Assembly (NCBI GenBank): GCA_016928915.1
Contig: JAFGJT010000017.1
Coordinates: 62,001 to 126,000, forward strand
DNA length: 64,000 nucleotides
Direction of reading: 5' to 3'
Source: Candidatus Peregrinibacteria bacterium
GTDB lineage: Bacteria; Patescibacteriota; Gracilibacteria; UBA1369; PNNO01
The notes under the pieces: generated by a model
Databases searched by the model: none
What the model saw: the letters and a program-made list of their open reading frames with translations, nothing else
What the model was told of the DNA's origin: nothing
Program-made: the position numbers and the translations under genes
Shown here: positions 16,796-25,604 of the stretch, piece by piece
How the letters are laid out: every line of letters starts with the position of its first letter
How positions within the stretch are numbered: the first letter of the stretch is position 1

Positions 16796-18163
16796 TTACA
16801 GTGATTCAACCCATTTTCGAAATGTTTCGCCTCTTTTTTTATAATTTTCGAACTGGTCAAAACTTGCGGAAGCCGGCGAAAGCAGCACAATGCCTTCATT
16901 TCCAGCTTCAAGATATGCCGCCATAAATGCCTCGCGGTAATTTGCCGCTTTTATGATTTTTAGCGGACAGCGCCTGGCAAAAGCAGACATTTGTATAGCA
17001 TTTTTTATAGCGGATTCAATGCGGGGACCTGTAGTCCCCATTAATACAACGGTTATTAAATTTTTTTGTTCAACAATTGCTTTGCCAAGCTCCGTATAGT
17101 CGGAATTTTTTTCAGAACCTCCGGCAATAAGCACCTCATGCTCTGTAAAGCTTTTAATCGCGGCTATACATGTTTCGGGAGTGGTGGAAAACGAATCGTT
17201 GTAAAATTCAACACCGTTGACTTTTTTTATAAACTCAAGCCTGTGAGGCAGTCCGGTAAATGCGGTAAAGACTTTCTTCATGTGTTGGGTTCTGATTTTC
17301 AAATATGTGCATGCAGCGCACGCCGCAAGTATATTTTCAATGTTATGAGGACCGCGCAGACCGATTTCTTCAATTCCGCAGATTGCGGTTTTTATATTGT
17401 TTTCAACCGAATAAATCACGCTTTTCTCGGCAAAAGCGCCGTTTGTCGGCTTTCTTGTCTGGCTCACCAGATATTTTTTTGCCGGCGTTTTGAGCAAATA
17501 TCGTAAATGATACGGATAATCAACATTGGCGATCACGGCATCATTCGCCGACTGGTGAGTTGCAATATTTTCTTTTGCTGAAAGATATTCTTCAAGGTCT
17601 TTATGATAGTCAAGATGTTCGGACGTGGTTTTTAATATCACGGCTATATGCGGGCTTTTTTCAAGGTCATGAAGCTGAAAACTGGACAATTCGAGCACAA
17701 CAAATGATGATTCTTTAAGCTTATCCAAAAAGGTCAAAGGACTTTCTCCTATGTTGCCGCCCAAATAAACATCCGCCCCCGCTTCCTGTAAGATTTTATA
17801 AATCAATGTTGATGTTGTTCCTTTGCCTTTTGTACCTGTGATACCGATTATCGGGCACGGGCACTGATCAAAAAACAGCATTGTTGAACTTATAACGCGC
17901 ACACCCTTTTTGCGTGCATTATCAAGAGCTTTGTTATCTTTGTGAATTCCCGGGCTTCTAAAAATAAAATCAAACCGGTCAAGTTCCAAAAAAGCCTTTG
18001 GCCCCTGTATTACATTAAAGGTCTCATTAAATCCGCTTAAATCCCGTTTTTCATCAACAAGAGTTATATCTTTATAACCATTTGTTTTTAGGTGTTTGGC
18101 AATGGCTTCACCTTCAACGCCAACTCCTAAAATACCAATTTTGCATTTTTTTGGTATTCTCAT
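16796..18163 (-). CDS. murD: UDP-N-acetylmuramoylalanine--D-glutamate ligase
   Basis: The 455-aa Mur ligase adds D-Glu to UDP-MurNAc-L-Ala in the cytoplasm. It shows the N-terminal Rossmann motif GVGVEGEAIAKHL, the ATP loop GITGTKGKGTT (about residues 109-119) and the central ELSSFQL motif. In the C-terminal domain, HRLEFIKKVNGVEFYNDSFS is followed by LLSPASASFDQF. It is transcribed together with ftsE. With murB nearby, it shows the cell makes its own peptidoglycan. Confidence 0.95.
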   Translation of the reverse strand: MRIPKKCKIGILGVGVEGEAIAKHLKTNGYKDITLVDEKRDLSGFNETFNVIQGPKAFLELDRFDFIFRSPGIHKDNKALDNARKKGVRVISSTMLFFDQCPCPIIGITGTKGKGTTSTLIYKILQEAGADVYLGGNIGESPLTFLDKLKESSFVVLELSSFQLHDLEKSPHIAVILKTTSEHLDYHKDLEEYLSAKENIATHQSANDAVIANVDYPYHLRYLLKTPAKKYLVSQTRKPTNGAFAEKSVIYSVENNIKTAICGIEEIGLRGPHNIENILAACAACTYLKIRTQHMKKVFTAFTGLPHRLEFIKKVNGVEFYNDSFSTTPETCIAAIKSFTEHEVLIAGGSEKNSDYTELGKAIVEQKNLITVVLMGTTGPRIESAIKNAIQMSAFARRCPLKIIKAANYREAFMAAYLEAGNEGIVLLSPASASFDQFENYKKRGETFRKWVESL

Positions 18164-18174
18164 AACCGCAAATA

Positions 18175-18183
18175 TGCTATAAT
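18175..18183 (+). promoter_or_regulatory. Extended -10 promoter of the RNase J gene
   Basis: TGCTATAAT (18175-18183) lies about 50 nt upstream of the ATG. Its reverse strand reads as a plausible -10 for murD, so the element may be shared. Confidence 0.5.
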
Positions 18184-18233
18184 AAAAGTGTACAAAACAC
18201 TAGGACAAAAGAATTTTTAAAGAGTATGAAAAA

Positions 18234-20060
18234 ATGACAAACAAGTTAGACCGATGGATTGAGGAAAAGCTTCAAGATACGGCATCCCCAAAACACATCA
18301 TCACGCCTTCAAAAAGCGTGAAAAATATGCCGTATCGCAAAAAAAACCACCATAACAACCGGCACAACCGCAATTTCAGACCACAACGTCAAAACGAAGG
18401 GGTTAAAATTATTCCTTTCGGCGGTTTGGATGAAGTTGGGAAGAATATGATGGCCATAGAATACCGTGGCGATATTATTATTATCGATATGGGTTTTCAG
18501 TTTCCCGAAGAGGATATGCTGGGCATTGATTATGTAATCCCTGATATCAGTTATCTGGAAAAAAATATTCATAAAATAAGAGGGGTAATAATTACGCACG
18601 GGCATCTTGACCACACGGGAGCAATACCATATATACTGCCAAGGCTAAATTTTCCAAAACTTTATGCCACTAAACTGACCATGGGTCTGATTCAAAAAAG
18701 AATTGAGGAGTTTGGTATACAAAAGGATACGATTATGAGGGTTGTCAACCCTGACGACACTCTTAAACTTGGCGCTTTTACATGCAGTTTCTTTCGTGTC
18801 AACCATAGCATCCCCGACGGCGTTGGCGTCATAGTAGACACACCCCATGGAACAATTGTCCACTCCGGTGATTTCAAGTTCGATCCAACCCCGGCTGACC
18901 AAAAGCAGGCTGATTATGACAGGATTGCCGATCTTGGGCATAAGAAAAAGGCAACAATTTTATTTTCAGATTCAACAAACGCCCTAAAACCTGGAAGAAC
19001 CATGTCCGAAAAAACAATCGGAGAAACGCTGGATAAAATAATCGGGCTAACACCCGGACGTATAATAATCGCTTCTTTTTCTTCATTAATTGGACGAATT
19101 CAACAGATACTGGCATCCGCGGAAAAATGGAAAAGAAAAGTTTTCGTTAGCGGCAGAAGTCTTGTTGATAATATGGCAATTGCCGAAAAACTGGGGTATT
19201 TAAAGATTAAACCCGGTTTAATTCATGATATAAGGCATGCTGAAAAATCTCCCCCCAAAGACGCGCTTATCCTGACAACAGGAAGCCAGGGTGAATCGGT
19301 TTCAGCATTAACCCGTATTTCACTAAACGATCATAAAGATATTAAAATCCGCAAAGGGGATACGGTAATAATTTCCGCAACTCCCATTGTGGGCAACGAA
19401 AGAGCTATTTTCACGGTTATAGACAATCTTTCAAAGCTGGGGGCAAAGGTAATTTACAATAAAATAATGGATGTTCATACATCGGGACATGGTTATCAGG
19501 AAGACCTTAAAATGATGCTTGATTTTGTAAGGCCGGGTTATTTTGCGCCCATACACGGACAGTATCATATGAGGGCCGCGCACGCTGATCTGGCTCTTGA
19601 GGTTGGTGTTGACCCGCGAAACATATTCATGATCAATAACGGAGATATTCTTGAGATGAGGCAGGGCAGAGTTACTGTTGCAAAAGAAAAAGTTGAAACA
19701 AATTATATTCTTGTTGACGGTCTGGGAATGGGAGACATAGGCTCAAGAACAATATTCGAAAGGCAAATACTGGCTGAAAACGGAGTGCTGGTTGTAGGGT
19801 TAAAGATCCATAAAAAAACAAAACAGCTTTTAGGCCCCATACATATTGAAGCTCACGGTTTTGTGTATCTTGATGAATCGGATGAAGTATTAAAGGAACT
19901 TATAAGCCACGCAAAAAAACATTATGAAAAATTGCTGCAGAAGCATCAAAAACCCGGAATCCGCAATATTAAAGATTATATGATTAAGGCTTTGGATAAA
20001 GAAACGCATAAACTGATTGAAAGAAGACCGCTTATCGTGCCGGTGATAACGGAAGTGTAG
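18234..20060 (+). CDS. rnj: Ribonuclease J
   Basis: The 608-aa metallo-beta-lactamase/beta-CASP nuclease handles RNA decay and maturation in the absence of RNase E. A basic, His/Asn-rich N-terminal extension of about 55 residues precedes the core. Metal ligands are visible in ITHGHLDHTGAIPY (about 121-134), FRVNHSIPDGVG and HSGDFKFD. The beta-CASP part shows FSSLIGRIQQI and SGRSLVDNM. HTSGHGYQEDLKMM and PIHGQYHMRAAHA follow, then the C-terminal domain. The 3' end runs into the tRNA-Tyr trailer repeats. Confidence 0.95.
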   Translation: MTNKLDRWIEEKLQDTASPKHIITPSKSVKNMPYRKKNHHNNRHNRNFRPQRQNEGVKIIPFGGLDEVGKNMMAIEYRGDIIIIDMGFQFPEEDMLGIDYVIPDISYLEKNIHKIRGVIITHGHLDHTGAIPYILPRLNFPKLYATKLTMGLIQKRIEEFGIQKDTIMRVVNPDDTLKLGAFTCSFFRVNHSIPDGVGVIVDTPHGTIVHSGDFKFDPTPADQKQADYDRIADLGHKKKATILFSDSTNALKPGRTMSEKTIGETLDKIIGLTPGRIIIASFSSLIGRIQQILASAEKWKRKVFVSGRSLVDNMAIAEKLGYLKIKPGLIHDIRHAEKSPPKDALILTTGSQGESVSALTRISLNDHKDIKIRKGDTVIISATPIVGNERAIFTVIDNLSKLGAKVIYNKIMDVHTSGHGYQEDLKMMLDFVRPGYFAPIHGQYHMRAAHADLALEVGVDPRNIFMINNGDILEMRQGRVTVAKEKVETNYILVDGLGMGDIGSRTIFERQILAENGVLVVGLKIHKKTKQLLGPIHIEAHGFVYLDESDEVLKELISHAKKHYEKLLQKHQKPGIRNIKDYMIKALDKETHKLIERRPLIVPVITEV

Positions 20061-20084
20061 AAAAATATAATTCTAAAATACGAA

Positions 20085-20137
20085 ACCGCACCCTTTAAAA
20101 TGTAGGGGCGCTCTCGTACCCCCGCTAAGCGGGGGTA
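20085..20137 (-). repeat. tRNA-trailing hairpin pair after tRNA-Thr/Tyr
   Basis: Read on the minus strand after the CCA of tRNA-Tyr, hairpin A is a perfect 9-bp stem (TACCCCCGC, 3-nt loop, GCGGGGGTA, 20117-20137). Element B (20085-20113) reads AGCGCCCCTACATTTTAAAG on the minus strand, followed by GGTGCGGT. The same A+B order follows four other tRNA genes in the window. Confidence 0.75.
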
Positions 20138-20224
20138 TGGTGGGCAGGGAGGGAATTGAACCCCCGCAGGCATAAAGCCGCCAGATTTACAGTCTGGTGC
20201 GATTGACCACTCCGCCACCTGCCC
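20138..20224 (-). tRNA. tRNA-Tyr (GTA)
   Basis: A type II tRNA with a long variable arm: acceptor GGGCAGG pairs with CCTGCCC, the anticodon loop CTGTAAA gives GTA, and CCA is encoded (20138-20140). Confidence 0.95.
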
Positions 20225-20234
20225 GTATTCATAC

Positions 20235-20310
20235 TGGAGCCACCTGTCGGGATTGAACCGACGACCTGCTGTTTACAAGACAGCCGCTCTACCAACTGAG
20301 CTAAGGTGGC
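20235..20310 (-). tRNA. tRNA-Thr (TGT)
   Basis: The cloverleaf folds fully: acceptor GCCACCT/AGGTGGC, anticodon loop CTTGTAA (TGT), and encoded CCA at 20235-20237. It lies 10 nt upstream of tRNA-Tyr on the same strand, so the two form a dicistronic unit. Confidence 0.95.
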
Positions 20311-20384
20311 TTAAAAATTGCAAAATTTGCGTAAGTGATAATATTTGAAATTAATTTTGATGTCAATTTTTTTGTTTTTTTGGG

Positions 20385-20390
20385 TATAAT
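20385..20390 (+). promoter_or_regulatory. -10 box of murB (leaderless)
   Basis: TATAAT at 20385-20390 is only 6 nt from the murB ATG at 20397, so the transcript should begin at or next to the start codon. Confidence 0.6.
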
Positions 20391-20396
20391 TAAATT

Positions 20397-21305
20397 ATGA
20401 ATAAAAAAACAGTAGAAAATTTATTAAAAAAATTCCCTGAAACCAAAATCAATATTCCGATTTCGCCTTTAACCGCTTATAAAATCGGAGGACCGGCTGA
20501 TTTTTTTTATGAAGTTGCAAACATTAATGATTTGCCCGAATTAATAGGTTTTTGCTATAAAAACGCTATTAATTACTACATTTTAGGCGGCGGATGTAAT
20601 ACGGTTTTTTCAGATAAAGGATTTAGAGGCATGGTGATTAAAATTACTGCAAATGAAATTGAAATAGAGGGAAACAAAGTCATAGCACAGGCAGGCGCTT
20701 TACTTGGACAAGTGATTTTAAAAGCAAAGGAAAATGGTCTTGGAGGAATAACAAAACTGATAGGACTGCCCGGAACAATCGGTGGAGCGGTTTTTGGCAA
20801 TGCCGGCGCGCAGGGCATTGAAATAAAAGATTTTGTGGAGAAAGTAAAGCTTTTTGATTTAGAAAAGGGTATACATGAAGAAGGGCCAAAGTATTTTGAA
20901 TTTAATTATCGTCACAGTAGATTGAAAGATAAAAAAGAGCTTGTTTTAGAGGTAACCTTGAGTCTGCCACCATTAAACAACGAAGATTTTTCAAGCTCGG
21001 TGCTTAATTTTAGAAACTTAAAACAACCAAAAGGAAAAAGCGCCGGATCGTTTTTTAAAAATCCCGATCCGGCAAACCCTGCGGGCAAATTAATCGACCG
21101 GGCCGGACTTAAAGGAAAAAGAATCGGCGATATTCAAGTATCGGAATTGCACGGCAATTGGCTGATAAACATAGGCAATGGTACGCAAGAAGACCTTATC
21201 AAACTCGCAAAATTTATTAAAAAGGAGGTCAAAAATCGCTTTAATATTGATCTTGAACTTGAAAATATTCTTATTGATGAGTATGGCAGTTTAATTGACA
21301 TATAG
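20397..21305 (+). CDS. murB: UDP-N-acetylenolpyruvoylglucosamine reductase
   Basis: The 302-aa flavoenzyme reduces UDP-GlcNAc-enolpyruvate to UDP-MurNAc. It shows TAYKIGGPADFFYE (about residues 26-39), GGGCNTVFSDKGFRG, the FAD-contacting GLPGTIGGAVFGNAGAQG (about 122-139), YRHSRLK, and the C-terminal catalytic region GSFFKNPDPANPAGKLID (the Ser general acid lies in AGSFFKNP). Length fits type IIb MurB. It is probably translated from a leaderless message. Confidence 0.95.
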   Translation: MNKKTVENLLKKFPETKINIPISPLTAYKIGGPADFFYEVANINDLPELIGFCYKNAINYYILGGGCNTVFSDKGFRGMVIKITANEIEIEGNKVIAQAGALLGQVILKAKENGLGGITKLIGLPGTIGGAVFGNAGAQGIEIKDFVEKVKLFDLEKGIHEEGPKYFEFNYRHSRLKDKKELVLEVTLSLPPLNNEDFSSSVLNFRNLKQPKGKSAGSFFKNPDPANPAGKLIDRAGLKGKRIGDIQVSELHGNWLINIGNGTQEDLIKLAKFIKKEVKNRFNIDLELENILIDEYGSLIDI

Positions 21306-21326
21306 TATTATTCTATTGCAAGGCTA

Positions 21327-21355
21327 TTGATTTAAAGTCGGTTTTTTGATAAAAT
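21327..21355 (+). promoter_or_regulatory. Promoter of the pilin-like gene
   Basis: TTGATT (21327-21332), a 17-nt spacer and TAAAAT (21350-21355). The ATG at 21362 is 6 nt beyond the -10, again leaving no room for a leader. Confidence 0.65.
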
Positions 21356-21361
21356 ATATTA

Positions 21362-21790
21362 ATGAATAAACAATATAACCAAAAACAAATGAAAAAATCA
21401 TCATTAAAGAAAGCTCTATTCCAGGCATTGTTATTCCTTGGAGTAACTTCTCTGCTGCTGCTTGCTTTTGGCAACATAGCCTTTGCGCAGCTTATCCAGC
21501 AGGGCGATGTGCCTTCAAACATTGCTTCTGCCACAGGAGGTGAAGGATCAATTCGTTCTCTTATTCTACGAATTGTTGACTTCTTCCTACTGTTTCTGGG
21601 TTTGATCGCTGTAATCATGATTATTTACGGCGGTATTACTTATGTAACTGCCGGAGGTAAAGAAGAAGCCGTTGGTAAAGCAAAAAAGATAATCATGTAT
21701 GCAATTATTGGTATCGTGATAGTGCTGATTTCATTCGCGCTTGTAAATACCGTTATCCGCGGGGCAGGCCAGGGTACAGAAACAGCTTAA
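21362..21790 (+). CDS. TrbC/VirB2-like pilin-family membrane protein
   Basis: The 142-aa protein has a signal peptide (a basic start, a hydrophobic run, and cleavage after AFA near residue 42). Two hydrophobic helices (about 66-90 and 114-136) are separated by the loop GGITYVTAGGKEEAVGKAKK. This architecture is common for VirB2/TrbC-type pilin subunits and for an abundant group of short membrane proteins in Patescibacteria. A strong promoter and terminator make it a monocistronic, probably well-expressed gene. No other secretion genes are adjacent. Confidence 0.65.
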   Translation: MNKQYNQKQMKKSSLKKALFQALLFLGVTSLLLLAFGNIAFAQLIQQGDVPSNIASATGGEGSIRSLILRIVDFFLLFLGLIAVIMIIYGGITYVTAGGKEEAVGKAKKIIMYAIIGIVIVLISFALVNTVIRGAGQGTETA

Positions 21791-21817
21791 GAAAACCGTA
21801 AATTAACATTTGATAAA

Positions 21818-21848
21818 GGGTCTCCATAAATATATGGAGATCCTTTTT
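21818..21848 (+). terminator. Strong intrinsic terminator
   Basis: GGGTCTCCATA (21818-21828) pairs with TATGGAGATCC (21833-21843) with one wobble. A T5 run follows. Confidence 0.85.
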
Positions 21849-21858
21849 AATTTCCATT

Positions 21859-22392
21859 TTACGCAGCCATATCGGGATAAAAGTTCTTTAAAGGCTCTTC
21901 TTGGGCGTGTTTAACAGGTTGTTTAGCCCATTGATTTTTAACAATAACGAGTCCTTTTTTAATTCTAACAATATCTTTAGCCGGTATTATTCTTTCGGGG
22001 GTTTTAAGAAGACCGAAAAAAGACTTATAAACGACAATTTTTATTAAGCCGTAATATGAAACATCAAGATAATAATCATAGATTTTTCCCAAATACTCAC
22101 CTTTTAATGTTTCTACCCGGCTGTGCAAGATCCAGATGTCTTTTTCAATGGTTTCTTTGGCTTTAATATAATCCGAAGGGTCAATAATGTCTTCGGGGTC
22201 GCCGATTACAACAGCCTGTCCGAAAAAGAGTATATCTATGGGAGCTATAATTTTTTTTAAAGAATTGTTTACAACAAAACCTGCGACTTTTCCGTCTTTT
22301 GTGTCTATCAAAGCATCAGTAATGCGTCCTGCTCTGCCAAGACCCTCAATAATTACGGGCAGACCTATGATTTCTGAATATGGCTTTTGCAT
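21859..22392 (-). CDS. PRC-barrel domain protein
   Basis: The 177-aa cytoplasmic protein has two PRC-barrel-like halves. The first shows GLPVIIEGLGRAGRITDALI, then DTKDGKVAGFVV (about residues 31-42). The second shows LKGEYLGKIYDYYLD (about 96-110). PRC barrels occur in RimM, in photosynthetic reaction centres and in many small adaptors. The exact role is unknown. It is convergent with the pilin-like gene, sharing the terminator region. Confidence 0.75.
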   Translation of the reverse strand: MQKPYSEIIGLPVIIEGLGRAGRITDALIDTKDGKVAGFVVNNSLKKIIAPIDILFFGQAVVIGDPEDIIDPSDYIKAKETIEKDIWILHSRVETLKGEYLGKIYDYYLDVSYYGLIKIVVYKSFFGLLKTPERIIPAKDIVRIKKGLVIVKNQWAKQPVKHAQEEPLKNFYPDMAA

Positions 22393-22470
22393 GATTTAAA
22401 TATAGAACAGAATTCCTTTGACTTCAAAATGGAAATTTCATATAGTAATTAAGCTGTTTTTCGAAAATTT

Positions 22471-22547
22471 CGGGGCATAGCGTAGTTGGCTAGCGCGCCT
22501 GCTTTGGGAGCAGGAGGTCGCAGGTTCAAATCCTGCTGCCCCGACCA
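22471..22547 (+). tRNA. tRNA-Pro (TGG)
   Basis: Acceptor CGGGGCA/TGCCCCG, anticodon loop TTTGGGA (TGG), T-loop TTCAAAT, and encoded CCA at 22545-22547. Confidence 0.95.
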
Positions 22548-22552
22548 TATAG

Positions 22553-22604
22553 CCCGCTTAGCGGGGTACTAGAGCGCCCCTGCCTTTTAAAGGGCGCGGT
22601 TTTT
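22553..22604 (+). repeat. tRNA-trailing hairpin pair after tRNA-Pro
   Basis: Hairpin A: CCCGC (22553-22557), TTA, GCGGG (22561-22565). Hairpin B: GCGCCC (22574-22579) pairs with GGGCGC (22592-22597) around a loop ending in TTTTAAA, then a GGTTTTT tail. B may double as the tRNA terminator. Confidence 0.75.
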
Positions 22605-22663
22605 GCATTAAACAAAACGCTCCCTGCATCAATTGCCGATAGGGCCGCATTCTTTTGCATTGT

Positions 22664-24232
22664 CTAAATATGAATACATGCCTTGATCTTCTTATCCAGA
22701 TGAAGCATTTTTGTAATCTGCTCGGGTGTAATTGCCGCAAGACATGAATCACGTTCGGTTTCCGGGTAGACAATTTTATAATTTTCAGGCATAGAAACAC
22801 TTAAAGCCTCTTTTAATGTTATTTGTTTCGCGGATTCAAAAATTGCCGGCCATGTGTTTTCATCTCCGTATAAAATTATATCAAGACCGTTTGCCTGCAG
22901 CATTTTACCATCTGAAGTGTCTAAAAAGGCCAGATGTAGATCGCCTATTAATTCTTTTGTCTGTGCCCTTGCACATACCTCAATACTGCGATAATTACCT
23001 CTGTCAGTCATCATTTTAATATACCCGTTTTTCATAAATGTAAGATAATTAACCTGATTAAAAGCCCCAAGACATTTAATCCCGTAATACAAATTAAGCG
23101 TTAGAAAAACCATTAAAAGGCTGGGTATTATTCTTTTTTCTTCAAGAGCGCGTTTTATTGAGTCGGGATTTAGTTCAATAAAAACTTCATTATTACTTGA
23201 TACCAGAGCTCCGTCTTTTTTCCATAACTGAACTCTGAAATTTTTATCTTTTGATACACCCCAGAATAAATATGTTCCATAATTATTCTTTTTAGAAAAG
23301 GCGCCTGTAATGCCGTCAAAATATTTTTGTATTAATTCGTCATATGTAGAATCAAACAGTATATGGTTAAGCACACTGTTTGAGTGTAAATGATGCTTAA
23401 TAAGCAGTTCTTTTACAACGCTTTCCTGGTCAATATATATTAAATTTGAAGGTCTTAAATTTGATTTTGAAAAAAACTTATTCCATAAATTATAATTGGT
23501 TTTCGTTATTTGCTCGTTATATGTTTTGCAGTCAAATACATCCTGCCGATTGTATACTTCGTCAATAACCTCGTTTAGTTTATCGGCGACAGAGTGTGTG
23601 ATTTCCTTTTTGTTCAGCTGATCTTTAACAACGAGTTTGATTTTTTCGATTTCTCTTTTTTGATAAGGCCTGAATCCATATACCGAACAGGCATGTGAGT
23701 TGCTTGGCAGAAACGATAATCTGTTTAAGCGCGGAAACCCGTTTGTGTATGATGTGTAGCTCAAGCCGCGCGGAAACATAAAATTATTTAACGATATATT
23801 GGAGCAGGAAAGAACAATTACATTATTTAAATCTGTTTCATAGTTGTTAAAACAGTATAAAGATGCCAGAAGGTTTGCGTTCAATAAGAACGGATTGCAC
23901 ACGGGACCGTGGTGCTCCGCCGTAGATACAAAATAATGTTTTTTAAGCTGTTTTGCGGCTGATTCGGCAATGCCTGCCCCAAGAAGATCGGTTACCATCT
24001 CCTTAAAAACACATAAAAATTCATCCTGCCTGTCTGAAACTATATTTTGCCGGTTTATATCCAGATAGTCTTTTGCGTATTCATAAAGGTTTTTATGCCC
24101 TCTTTCTTCAAATATTTCTTTGAAAATAGGTTTTTTAACAAAAACAGCATCCCGCATTCGCCTAAAAGGCTCCTCTAAACTTTTGGCATTTTCCGGGGCG
24201 CTACTCGGAGGTTCACTACTATCTGGATCCAT
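22664..24232 (-). CDS. Large orphan protein, function unknown
   Basis: The 522-aa soluble protein has no signal peptide or membrane segment. Its enzyme-like motifs are STAEHHGPVCNPFLLNANLL (about residues 104-123), VIVLSCSNISLNNFMFPRG (about 138-156) and LPSNSHACSVYGFRP. A late block ends LDIILYGDENTWP. The His-His-Gly-Pro and Ser-x-Ser-Asn elements look catalytic or ligand-binding, but I cannot assign a family. A near-consensus promoter lies just upstream, and the gene is flanked by rimO and tRNA-Pro. The N-terminus is a Ser/Pro/Glu-rich tail. Confidence 0.7.
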   Translation of the reverse strand: MDPDSSEPPSSAPENAKSLEEPFRRMRDAVFVKKPIFKEIFEERGHKNLYEYAKDYLDINRQNIVSDRQDEFLCVFKEMVTDLLGAGIAESAAKQLKKHYFVSTAEHHGPVCNPFLLNANLLASLYCFNNYETDLNNVIVLSCSNISLNNFMFPRGLSYTSYTNGFPRLNRLSFLPSNSHACSVYGFRPYQKREIEKIKLVVKDQLNKKEITHSVADKLNEVIDEVYNRQDVFDCKTYNEQITKTNYNLWNKFFSKSNLRPSNLIYIDQESVVKELLIKHHLHSNSVLNHILFDSTYDELIQKYFDGITGAFSKKNNYGTYLFWGVSKDKNFRVQLWKKDGALVSSNNEVFIELNPDSIKRALEEKRIIPSLLMVFLTLNLYYGIKCLGAFNQVNYLTFMKNGYIKMMTDRGNYRSIEVCARAQTKELIGDLHLAFLDTSDGKMLQANGLDIILYGDENTWPAIFESAKQITLKEALSVSMPENYKIVYPETERDSCLAAITPEQITKMLHLDKKIKACIHI

Positions 24233-24255
24233 AAAAAAGTTAATTATGTAATCAA

Positions 24256-24284
24256 ATTATATATCGGGAAAGGTCTTGCGTCAA
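24256..24284 (-). promoter_or_regulatory. Promoter of the orphan gene
   Basis: On the minus strand, TTGACG (24279-24284) and TATAAT (24256-24261) are separated by exactly 17 nt. Confidence 0.8.
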
Positions 24285-24292
24285 ATGGATAA

Positions 24293-25603
24293 TTATTGCA
24301 GAATATCACCTTGCAAATCATAAGGAGATACCTTGGTAATTTTTATTTTTACAAATTCGTTGATATTTAATTTTTTTTTGCTTTTTACATATACCAAACC
24401 GTCTATTTCGGGAGCAAAACGTCCAATTCTTCCAATGTATATTTTTTTATCCGGATTATAATTTTCTATAAGTGCTTCAAATTTTTTCCCGATTAATTTT
24501 TTATTATTAGCAAATGAAATTTTTTGCTGAAGGAGCATAACTTCTTTTCTCCTTTTTCGCTTAATCAACCCCGATATCTGCGGTTTCAAGGAATATGAAG
24601 GAGTGCCTTTTTCTCTTGAATACTCAAAAACTCCCACATGATCAAAATTTATTTTTTCAACAAAGCTTTTTAAACGCTCAAATGCTTTTGTTGATTCTCC
24701 GGGAAAGCCTACTATTAGGCTTGTTCTTAATGTTACACCGGGCAGAGTTTTTTTTATTAAATTTATTTTTTCCAGAGTTTTTTTTGTATCAGCGGGCCTG
24801 TTCATCTTTTTTAAAACATTTGGATCCCCGTGCTGCAGCGGCACATCAAGATATCTTAATATTTTTTTTGATGATGCAATGGTTTTTAGCAATTTTTCAT
24901 CTATTGTCTCTGGATAAATATAAAGAATTCTTATCCAGAATTTTCCTTTGATTTTATCAAGTTTTTTTAATAGTTCATGAAGTTTTTTTTCTTTGTAAAG
25001 ATCAACCCCGTAGCAGCCGCAATCCTGGGCAACTAAAATAAGCTCTTTAATACCGAGATTAATTAAATATTTTGCTTCAGCCAATATATCATCCATATCC
25101 CTGCTTCTGTATTGTCCTTTTAACGACGGGATCAAACAATATGCACATTTATTGTTGCAGCCTTCGGCAATTTTTATATATGCATAGCCGGCGGAAGACA
25201 GAAGCATTTTACCGGCGGGATTTTCAAACATTGCAGGTTCCTTGGAAACGGCGAATATTCTAACATTTTTATTAATATATTTTAGAACCGAGTTTATATT
25301 TAAATAATGAGCGGAACTTACTACACCTCGGACTTGAGGATATTTTTTAAAGATTTCTTTTGTTAATTTTCCTGCAAGACAGCCGAGCAGAACAACCTTT
25401 TTGTTCTTTAGCTTATTTATATTTTCATAAACTTCAGCGCGCGCTTTTTTAAGAAAACCGCAGGTGTTCAAAAGTACAATTTTCGCCTGTTTAACCGGTG
25501 TTATATGAATATTTTGCATTGTTGAACATAGCGCTTCAAGATCAGCCAGATTTTTGGGACATCCTAAAGAAATCAATCCGATTTTTATCCGGGTTTTTTC
25601 CAT
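24293..25603 (-). CDS. rimO: Ribosomal protein S12 methylthiotransferase
   Basis: This 436-aa radical-SAM methylthiotransferase has the N-terminal UPF0004 domain, with cysteines in SLGCPKN (about residue 15), LNTCGF (about 48) and LLGCLAG (about 74) for the auxiliary cluster. The radical SAM motif is CNNKCAYC (about 149-156), and the domain contains DVPLQHGDPNVLKKMNR. The C-terminal TRAM domain is present. The SLGCPKN start favours RimO (S12 Asp methylthiolation) over MiaB. It is last in a run of minus-strand genes from argH onward. Confidence 0.88.
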   Translation of the reverse strand: MEKTRIKIGLISLGCPKNLADLEALCSTMQNIHITPVKQAKIVLLNTCGFLKKARAEVYENINKLKNKKVVLLGCLAGKLTKEIFKKYPQVRGVVSSAHYLNINSVLKYINKNVRIFAVSKEPAMFENPAGKMLLSSAGYAYIKIAEGCNNKCAYCLIPSLKGQYRSRDMDDILAEAKYLINLGIKELILVAQDCGCYGVDLYKEKKLHELLKKLDKIKGKFWIRILYIYPETIDEKLLKTIASSKKILRYLDVPLQHGDPNVLKKMNRPADTKKTLEKINLIKKTLPGVTLRTSLIVGFPGESTKAFERLKSFVEKINFDHVGVFEYSREKGTPSYSLKPQISGLIKRKRRKEVMLLQQKISFANNKKLIGKKFEALIENYNPDKKIYIGRIGRFAPEIDGLVYVKSKKKLNINEFVKIKITKVSPYDLQGDILQ

Positions 25604-25604
25604 T

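Noticed and set aside
16774-16911. N-terminal extension of FtsE
   Set aside because: It would overlap the murD 3' end, and the family's N-terminus begins at MIIFDKV.
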